Part shown: positions 30,405 through 38,261 of the stretch, one piece after another
How the letters are laid out: each line of letters opens with the position of its first letter
Numbering within the stretch: the stretch's first letter is position 1
Notes under the pieces: generated by a model
What the model saw: only the letters and a program-made list of their open reading frames with translations
What the model was told of the DNA's origin: nothing
The model's database searches: none
Source of the DNA: a bacterium
Lineage (GTDB): Bacteria > Pseudomonadota > Alphaproteobacteria > Acetobacterales > Acetobacteraceae
Length of the DNA stretch: 38,261 nucleotides
Assembly (NCBI GenBank): GCA_026224825.1
Contig: JAMFRO010000099.1
Span: 1 to 38,261, forward strand
Direction of reading: 5' to 3'
Program-made: the position numbers and the translations under genes

Positions 30405-33400
30405 ATGCGGATGTTGCGCATTCTCCTTGGTATGGTGCTGGCGCTGGTGGTGCTGCTGATGTTGCTGATCAGCGGGCTGGCGGTGGGATTGAATACCGAT
30501 GGCGGACGGGGGCTGGCGGTACGGGAGATCAACCGTCTCGCCGGGCCGGGCGTAAAAATTGCTGGGCTGGGCGGGCATTTTCCGGCGGATTTGAAATTGC
30601 AGGATGTGCAAATTGCCGATGCCGATGGCGTGTGGCTGCATGGCACAGGGTTGGAATTGCGCTGGCGGCCGGGGCAGTTGTTCCGCCGCAGCCTCGATGT
30701 GGTGGCGCTGACCGCCGCGCAGATTGATGTGCTGCGTGCGCCTGTTTCGAGTGGGAGCAGTGGCGGTGGGGGCAGCGGATTGCCGCCGGTGCAGATTGCG
30801 GTCGAGCAGTTGCAGATTGGTACGCTGACTTTGGCGCCGTCGCTGACCGGGGAGGCGGTGGCGCTGCATGTGCAGGGGGCGGCGCAGGTGCGGGATGCCA
30901 CGCATGGCAGTTTGCAATTGGATGCCGTGACGCCGGATGGTGCGGGGCAGTATCATGTCGCGGGGGGCATTGATTCTGAAAACCTGAGCCTGGCACTTCA
31001 TGTTATTGAACCACCAGGCGGCCTGCTCGGGCATTACGCGGGGCCGCAGGCACAGGGGAAGTTAGCGATTGACCTGGCACTTGCCGGGCCGCGTGATGAT
31101 GCGGCACTGCAATTTGCGGCGGCGCTGGGGGATGCAAAACTGAATGGGCGTGGAAATCTGGGGCTGGGGCCGGCGCGGCAATTTGCCGATGTGACGCTGA
31201 CCATTCCGGAGCTGGCACCATTCGGCGCGCTGGCGGGCAGTGCGGTGGAGGGCAGTACGCAATTGCATCTGCGGGTGGCGCAGGAGGCGAAGGGCACGGC
31301 GACACTGGCGCTGAATGGGGATGTGGCTTTACGCCAGGCGCCGCCGGCGTTGCAGAAACTGTTGGGCGCGCGGGATGAGATTGCGGTGCAGGCATCACTG
31401 CTTGATGGCATTGCGACGATTGAAAAATTTGAGGTTGGTGGCGAGGGGTTTTCCGTAAGTGCCAGCGGGCGGGTTGGTAGAGGCGAGATCGCGCTTGTGA
31501 CCAATGCGGAGATCAAACAGGTGGGAGCACTCTCGCCGGGCATTTCCGGAAATGTGATGGAGAGCAGCAGCGTTACCGGCACGCTGCAGGATTTTGCGGT
31601 GCAGGGGAAGGTGAGCGGGACCATTGCGGCCAAGGGCCAGGCGTCGGATCCGTTTGGTATCGATGTTGACGTGCAGCATCTGCCGAATGCGCCGTCCGGT
31701 ACGCTGGCCGGCAGGGGGGAGCTGGAGCGGGCACCTTTGGTCCTCGATGCCGCGTTTGCGCGTGAGGGGGATGGGTCGTTCCGGGTTAATATCGGTAAGA
31801 CGCAATGGCGGTCGATGACGGCCAAAACGGATCTGCATCTGGCACCGGGTAGTGTGCTGCCGAGCGGGACGGCGGTTTTTGCAGTTAAGAACCTGCAGGA
31901 TTTTTCGCCTTTCTTGCCGACGAAACTGCAAGGCGGGATCAGCGGGGATTTTGCCTATACGGGCGAGGACGTCGCACTCAATCTGACTGCGAATGATCTG
32001 GTCGTGACGCCGTCGCTGGGGGCGATCAACGGCAAAATTGCGGCGGCGGGGCCGGAGGGGGCGTTGCGGGTAAAGGCGCAGCTTACATTGGCGCGGTTGA
32101 TGGGAGACCCGGCACAACTGGCATTTGCCGGTGTGCTGGACATACCAAGGCAGGCAGCGCAACTGACCAGTTTGAGCGGGGCCTGGCGCGGGCAGACGGC
32201 GAAACTTCTAGGGCCCGCCACGATCGAAACCAAGCCGGCGATTGCGGTGCGGCATCTCGGCCTGGCGTTGGATTCAGGGAGTGTGGGGTTGGATGGGGTG
32301 GTCTCACCACAGTTGAATGCAAAAATCTCCGTGCGCAAATTGCCGCTGAACATTGCCGATGTATTTGTGCCGAAGCTGGGGGCCCAGGGCAGCATCACCG
32401 CTGATGCTACGGTGAGCGGGCCATATGCCGCCCCTACCGGCAGTGCGACGCTTGAGGCCACGGGGCTGCACATCAACCAAGGCCCGGCAGCAGCACTGCC
32501 GGCGGCGGGGATTACGGGCAATGCCCAGTTCAACGGAACATCGGCCAATCTCGATATGAAACTGAACGCGGGCCCGCAAATCGCACTGGAGCTACGCGGC
32601 CTGGCGCCGTTTCAGCCAGCCGGCCCGATGAACCTGCGGGCTGTGGGGCGGGTGGATCTGCAATTGTTGAATCTGCTGCTCGCGGCAGAGGGTACGGTGG
32701 TGCGCGGCGAGGTGAAGACTGATGTGCAGCTTACCGGCACACCGCAAGCTCCTATTGCCGCCGGTAATATTACGCTGAGCAATGGCAGTGTCGAGAATAT
32801 CGGTTCCGGGCTGAATTTGACGGAGATCGGTGCCAATATTCATGCCGAAGGGCAGAACATGGCTTTGCAGAATTTCAGCGCCACGGCCGGGCAAGGCAAA
32901 TTTACCGGCCAAGGCACACTGGGGCTGAGCGGCGACATGCCGATCGATTTGACCCTGAATGCTGATGGCGCCTCACCGATTACTTCGGACCTGCTGACGG
33001 AAACGCTTGACGGCGCGGTGACCGTGAAGGGAGTGGTGCGCGGCGCCATGACGCTGGCGGGGAACATCAATATCGCCAAGGCGAATATCAACATTCCGCG
33101 TGGTCTGCCGCCCAGCGTAGCCAATCTGCCGATCATCAATGATGGCGAAAAGCCGCCCCCGCCCCCTGCCCCGCCGCCGCCCATCACGCTGAATCTGGAT
33201 GTGCGGGCACGCAACCAGATTTTTGTGCGCGGCGAAGGGCTGTTCGCCGAATTGGGCGGGCATGTGCATCTGGGCGGCACGCTGGCGGCACTCGACCCGG
33301 AGGGGCATTTCGACATGATCCGCGGCACTTTTGCCCTGGCCGGCAAGAATCTGCAGTTTACCAGCGGCAGCATCAGTTTTGCCGGCGACGGGTTTATGCC

Positions 33401-33895
33401 GGTGCTCAATCTGGTGGCCAGCGTGAGCACTGCCACGGTGAGCGATGCCTCGCTAACGGTGGGCGGCACCGCGGCCAAGCCGGTGATCACGCTGAGTTCT
33501 ACACCACCTTTACCCTCGGATGAGGTGCTGGCGCAGCTATTGTTTGGGCAGAGTGCCTCCAGCCTGACACCGTTTCAGGCGGCCTCGCTGGCGGCGGCAC
33601 TGGCACAGATCGCCGGGCTCGGCAGTGGTGTGAATCCGCTGGACAAAGTGCGTAATGCGCTGGGGCTGGATGAGCTCTCGGTGGGCGGCAGCGGCACCGG
33701 GCCGCCGACACTGCAAGCCGGGCGCTACGTGGCGCCGGGCGTGTATGTGGGGGCCACACAAGCGGCCAATGGCCAGGGCACACAGGTGAATGTGGAAGTC
33801 AGCCTGTACAAAGGGCTGAAGCTGACAACGGCGACCGGTACATCATCGACGGGTGGCGACAGTAATTCCGTGGGGTTGAGCTACCAGTTCAATTA

Positions 33896-33899
<4 letters not shown>
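30405..33899 (+). CDS. tamB: Translocation and assembly module protein TamB
   Basis: The 1164-residue protein has an N-terminal membrane segment (about 4-27) and a long periplasmic part of beta-rich repeats, as expected for the AsmA/TamB group that forms a groove bridging the two membranes. The C-terminal DUF490 domain is clear: FDMIRGTFALAGKNLQFTSG, PVLNLVAS, PLPSDEVLAQLLFGQSASSL and a Tyr-ended NSVGLSYQFNY. A proline tract PPPPPAPPPP lies near residues 920-930. It forms an operon with tamA. Its TAG overlaps the stop of prfC, read the other way. Confidence 0.92.
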
Positions 33900-35464
<1,565 letters not shown>

Positions 35465-35531
35465 CGCGCGCCTCTAGCAAGATTTTTGGCGCCCACCAAC
35501 TGGGGCCGGCGCGGTCCAGCGGTGCGCGCGC

Positions 35532-35822
35532 TTAAACCACGGTCTGGCCGTGCCACACATTTGGCGGGGCGGCGAAGCAATGCCCGACATTGGCGCGCCA
35601 TTCCTGGAACTCGGGCGCGTTGCGGAACAGCTCCATATGGTGGGCGACGCTCTCCCACTGCACATGCAGCACGAATTTGGACGGGTTTTCCACTGAACGC
35701 ACCAGATGCAGCCCATGGCAGCCGGCCGAGCGCAGGAAAGCGGGTTTGCTCTTCTCCACCCCGGCGATGAATTCCTGCTCCAGCCCTGGCTTCACGTCGA
35801 GCTCGGCAAATTCGGTAAACAT
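35532..35822 (-). CDS. ABM-family (antibiotic biosynthesis monooxygenase) protein
   Basis: The 96-residue protein follows the ABM ferredoxin-like fold: MFTEFAELDVKPGLEQEF, FLRSAGCHGLHLVRSVENPSKF, VQWESVAHHMELFRNAPEFQEW. Members include heme-degrading and quinol monooxygenases; this one has no assigned substrate. It is divergent from aqpZ and 67 bp from prfC. Confidence 0.8.
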   Translation of the reverse strand: MFTEFAELDVKPGLEQEFIAGVEKSKPAFLRSAGCHGLHLVRSVENPSKFVLHVQWESVAHHMELFRNAPEFQEWRANVGHCFAAPPNVWHGQTVV

Positions 35823-35932
35823 TTGGTACTTCCCCTAAATATTAGTACATTAATGCGTCTATGTAGGACCGCTAAGGAAACGACGAACAAGTCCTGCAGC
35901 AAAATAAGCTGTTTCTCTTACGGAGGCCAACC

Positions 35933-36649
35933 ATGTCAAAAAAACTCGCGGCTGAATTCTTCGGTACATTCTGGCTTGTCTTCGGCGGGTGCGGCTCGGC
36001 CGTGCTGGCCGCCGCCTTTCCGCATCTAGGCATCGGCTTCGCCGGCGTCGCTCTGGCGTTCGGCCTTACCGTGCTCACCATGGCCTATGCCGTCGGCGGC
36101 ATCTCCGGCGGCCATTTTAACCCTGCCGTCTCGCTGGGTCTGGCCGTTGCCGGGCGCTTTAGCTGGGCGGAGCTGATACCCTATTGGGTGGCGCAGGTGG
36201 TGGGCGGCACGGCCGGCGCCGCCGTGCTCTATGTCATCGCCTCCGGCCAGCCTGGCTTCGTGGCCGGCGGGTTTGCCTCCAACGGCTATGGCGATCTCTC
36301 GCCTGGGCATTACAGCCTGCTGGCAGCACTTGTTTGCGAGGTGACACTCACCGCGGGGTTTCTGCTGGTCATCATCGGCTCCACGGCTAAAACCGCGCCG
36401 GCGGGCTTCGGGCCGTTGGCCATCGGCCTGGCGCTTACCCTCATCCATCTCATCTCCATCCCGGTGACGAACACCTCCGTGAACCCGGCACGCTCCACGG
36501 CGGTGGCGTTTTTCGCGCAAACCGGCGCACTCAGCCAGCTCTGGCTGTTCTGGGTGGCGCCGCTCGCCGGCGGCGCGCTGGGGGCGCTGATCTGGAAATA
36601 TCTTATCGCACCCCAGGAGTTGAAAACTCTGGAGACGGAGGGCCACTGA
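35933..36649 (+). CDS. aqpZ: Aquaporin Z
   Basis: The product has 238 residues and six membrane segments, with both NPA boxes (HFNPAVS at 61-67 and SVNPARS at 182-188). The selectivity filter is that of a water channel: F43, H172, T181 and R187. GGAGG lies seven bases upstream of the ATG. It should move water across the inner membrane. Confidence 0.95.
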   Translation: MSKKLAAEFFGTFWLVFGGCGSAVLAAAFPHLGIGFAGVALAFGLTVLTMAYAVGGISGGHFNPAVSLGLAVAGRFSWAELIPYWVAQVVGGTAGAAVLYVIASGQPGFVAGGFASNGYGDLSPGHYSLLAALVCEVTLTAGFLLVIIGSTAKTAPAGFGPLAIGLALTLIHLISIPVTNTSVNPARSTAVAFFAQTGALSQLWLFWVAPLAGGALGALIWKYLIAPQELKTLETEGH

Positions 36650-36672
36650 CCAGCCCGCCAGTGGGTGGCCTC

Positions 36673-36779
36673 CTGGAGCGTGATCGCTTCAAGTGCGATC
36701 ATGCTCCAGCTATTTTTGAGAGGGCGATTCACGCTTTCGGCCGCTCAAGATGAGCGGACCTCAACCGATCGCGCTCTAG
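36673..36779. repeat. 107-bp MITE-like repeat, copy 2
   Basis: This copy is 104/107 identical to the one at 17194-17300. It begins 23 bp after the aqpZ stop and ends within the last four bases of the convergent gene, so its terminal CTAG supplies the TAG stop of that gene. One of its three differences changes an A-T pair of the inner stem to a G-U pair, which keeps the RNA hairpin. Confidence 0.9.
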
Positions 36780-37621
36780 CCACCCACCGTTTTGGCGCGT
36801 TGCTCGCCCAGCCCTTGTACGCCTATGCGCACCTCCTGGCCGGGACGTAAAAATACCGGCTCGGGCTTAATGCCCATGCCGACCCCGGCGGGGGTGCCTG
36901 TGGCGATGATGTCGCCCGGGTAAAGAGTGATGAACTGGCTGACATAGCTTACCAGCGTCTTCACCCCGAAAATCATGTTGGCGGTGGTGCCGTTCTGGCG
37001 GCGCACGCCATCAATCTCAGTGAATAGAGTGAGGTTCTGCGGGTCGGGGATTTCATCCTTGGTGACCAGATACGGGCCAACTGGCCCGAAACTGTCGCAG
37101 CCTTTGCCCTTGTCCCACTGGCCGCCGCGCTTGGTCTGGTACTCGCGCTCGCTCAGGTCATTCACCACGCAATAGCCGGCGATGTAGTCCAGCGCGTCGT
37201 CCTCGCTCACATTCTTCGCCCTCGTGCCGATCACCACGCCCAGCTCCACCTCCCAATCCGTGCTGGTGCTGCCGGCGGGGATGATGATGTCATCATACGG
37301 GCCGGAGAAACTGGAGAGGGATTTGAGGAACAGGATCGGCTCTTTCGGGATTTTCCCCCCGGTCTCGGCCGCGTGGTCGGCATAGTTCAGGCCGATGCCG
37401 ATAAAATTCAGTGGCCGGGGCACGCAGGCGCCGATGCGCCGCTCGGTCTTCAGCAGTGGCAGTTTTTCGGAGGAAATCTTCAGCAATTGGCCGAGCCAGC
37501 CGGGGCTGAGCACATCGCCGGTCACGTTCACCAGCGCGTCGTCCAGTATGCGAATCTGCCCCTCAGCATCCAGCAGGCCCCATTTCTCGGCACCGGCTTC
37601 GCCATAACGTAGCAATTTCAT
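36776..37621 (-). CDS. Fumarylacetoacetate hydrolase family protein
   Basis: From ATG 37621, with AAGGAG six bases upstream, the product has 281 residues. The FAH fold is marked by NYADHAAETG, EPILFLK, the metal-binding WEVELGVVIG with an earlier D-x-E pattern, GYCVVNDLSERE and GDIIATGTPAGVGMG. Members hydrolyse C-C bonds or decarboxylate small keto-acids. The exact substrate is not evident, and no aromatic catabolic genes flank it. The stop codon lies in the 107-bp repeat. Confidence 0.9.
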   Translation of the reverse strand: MKLLRYGEAGAEKWGLLDAEGQIRILDDALVNVTGDVLSPGWLGQLLKISSEKLPLLKTERRIGACVPRPLNFIGIGLNYADHAAETGGKIPKEPILFLKSLSSFSGPYDDIIIPAGSTSTDWEVELGVVIGTRAKNVSEDDALDYIAGYCVVNDLSEREYQTKRGGQWDKGKGCDSFGPVGPYLVTKDEIPDPQNLTLFTEIDGVRRQNGTTANMIFGVKTLVSYVSQFITLYPGDIIATGTPAGVGMGIKPEPVFLRPGQEVRIGVQGLGEQRAKTVGG

Positions 37622-37738
37622 GATCAACTCCTTCTCACTGCCAGCGCTCAGCACAAAGCTGGGTGGCGCCAATGGGACGTGTCAAAGCAAAGTTTTCATA
37701 TTACCGGTAGTCGCAATTGGATGGAGAGGACACCCCAA

Positions 37739-38044
37739 ATGCCCCTATTTGCCGTGCACGCCATCGATAGGCCGGACGTTCTACCAACGCGACTCGATTA
37801 TTATGCCGCTCACCGCGCCTTTGTGGAGGACCAGGAGACGCAGGGGATCACCGTGATCGCATCCGGCCCGCTGCAATCGGACGACGGCGAGATCATGACC
37901 GGCTCGCTGTTCATCCTTGAAGCCTGCAGCCGCGCGGCCATCGACAATTTTGTGGCGAATGACCCTTTTACAGTGCAGGGCATATGGGGCGAGGTGCGGA
38001 TCAGCCGTTTTCACCCCCGCAAAGGCAAGATACTTGCTGTTTAA
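37739..38044 (+). CDS. YciI-like protein
   Basis: The product has 101 residues from ATG 37739, with AGGA eight bases upstream. It fits the YCII family: MPLFAVHAIDRPDVLPTRL, then HRAFVEDQETQGITVIASGPL with the conserved His-Asp pair, and FVANDPFTVQGIWGEVRISRF. Members are small ferredoxin-like proteins, some with dehalogenase or muconolactone-like activity. It is divergent from the FAH gene, 117 bp away. Confidence 0.88.
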   Translation: MPLFAVHAIDRPDVLPTRLDYYAAHRAFVEDQETQGITVIASGPLQSDDGEIMTGSLFILEACSRAAIDNFVANDPFTVQGIWGEVRISRFHPRKGKILAV

Positions 38045-38054
38045 TAGATAATGC

Positions 38055-38084
38055 CATGACGTTTATTGGATCATGACGTTTATT
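38055..38084. repeat. 13-bp direct repeat CATGACGTTTATT x2
   Basis: CATGACGTTTATT occurs at 38055-38067 and 38072-38084, a 17-bp period, just after the YciI-like gene. It may be a protein-binding site or a slippage duplication. Confidence 0.7.
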
Positions 38085-38136
38085 AGATAACGTACAAAGA
38101 TATTGGCGCCTGGAGCGCACGGCCCAGATGAAGGCC

Positions 38137-38166
38137 AAAAAAAAATGGCCGGTCCTAAGACCGGCC
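38137..38166 (-). terminator. Rho-independent terminator (minus strand)
   Basis: A GGCCGGTC-CTAA-GACCGGCC stem (38147-38166) is flanked on the left by nine A (38137-38145), which reads as a T-run after the hairpin on the minus strand. It would end transcription from a gene beyond the right edge of the window. Confidence 0.8.
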
Positions 38167-38261
38167 TAGCACCTCTTTGGATGCCTGTTTTTAGCTCCCT
38201 AAACTTGGCGGCTGACATTATTCATGAGGCCAGAAATTCGCCTGCTTGTTCATACCACTGA

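Overview
The window is GC-rich bacterial DNA that looks alphaproteobacterial, most likely Acetobacteraceae or a near relative. The basis is an NDUFS4-type complex I accessory subunit gene, a DUF3311-mctP pair, a tamA-tamB pair, RpoD-era gene density and codon use, and palindromic intergenic repeats of the kind common in that group. The species cannot be fixed from sequence alone.

Positions 1 to about 10,490 are accessory DNA: the right part of an integrated mobile element whose left end lies outside the window. It ends at the 3' end of a tRNA-Arg(TCT) gene (10487-10563, minus strand). Three TGGGGG motifs spaced exactly 11 bp apart sit just inside that end and look like integrase arm sites. 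Element genes in order are a frame-disrupted winged-helix gene, a small hypothetical, a RepA/KaiC-type ATPase (all minus strand), then on the plus strand two tandem copies of an unrecognised two-gene module (A1-B1 and A2-B2), an AlpA-type excisionase, a tyrosine integrase, a small membrane protein, a DUF697-like protein, a DUF4236 membrane protein and an HTH-AlbA_2 (Schlafen-type) protein. Several element transcription units are separated by long, perfect hairpins. The duplicated A-B module is the best candidate here for an undescribed system.

From about 10,590 onward the genes are chromosomal housekeeping and metabolic genes. The tRNA-Arg and tRNA-Pro(TGG) genes flank the NDUFS4-type gene, and a 25-nt tRNA 3'-end fragment beside it looks like the scar of an older integration. 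Next come a DUF192 protein, a GT39-type glycosyltransferase, a PilZ protein and a SnoaL-like protein. Then comes a manganese theme: a yybP-ykoY (Mn2+) riboswitch in front of a CaCA-type cation antiporter, a manganese catalase, and a TerC-family membrane protein, all within 3.5 kb.

The rest holds purB, a YXWGXW-repeat lipoprotein, a NUDIX-NRDE-GNAT operon, an AT-richer membrane coiled-coil protein that may be acquired, DUF3311-mctP, an aminoglycoside/choline-kinase-like phosphotransferase, a rarA-rluC operon, tamA-tamB, prfC (whose stop overlaps that of tamB), an ABM monooxygenase, aqpZ, a fumarylacetoacetate-hydrolase-family gene and a YciI-like gene. Three repeat types stand out: a 107-bp MITE-like repeat present twice (104/107 identical, each between convergent genes), a nested palindrome of about 250 bp between mctP and its convergent neighbour, and a REP/BIME-like inverted pair upstream of the Mn-catalase gene.
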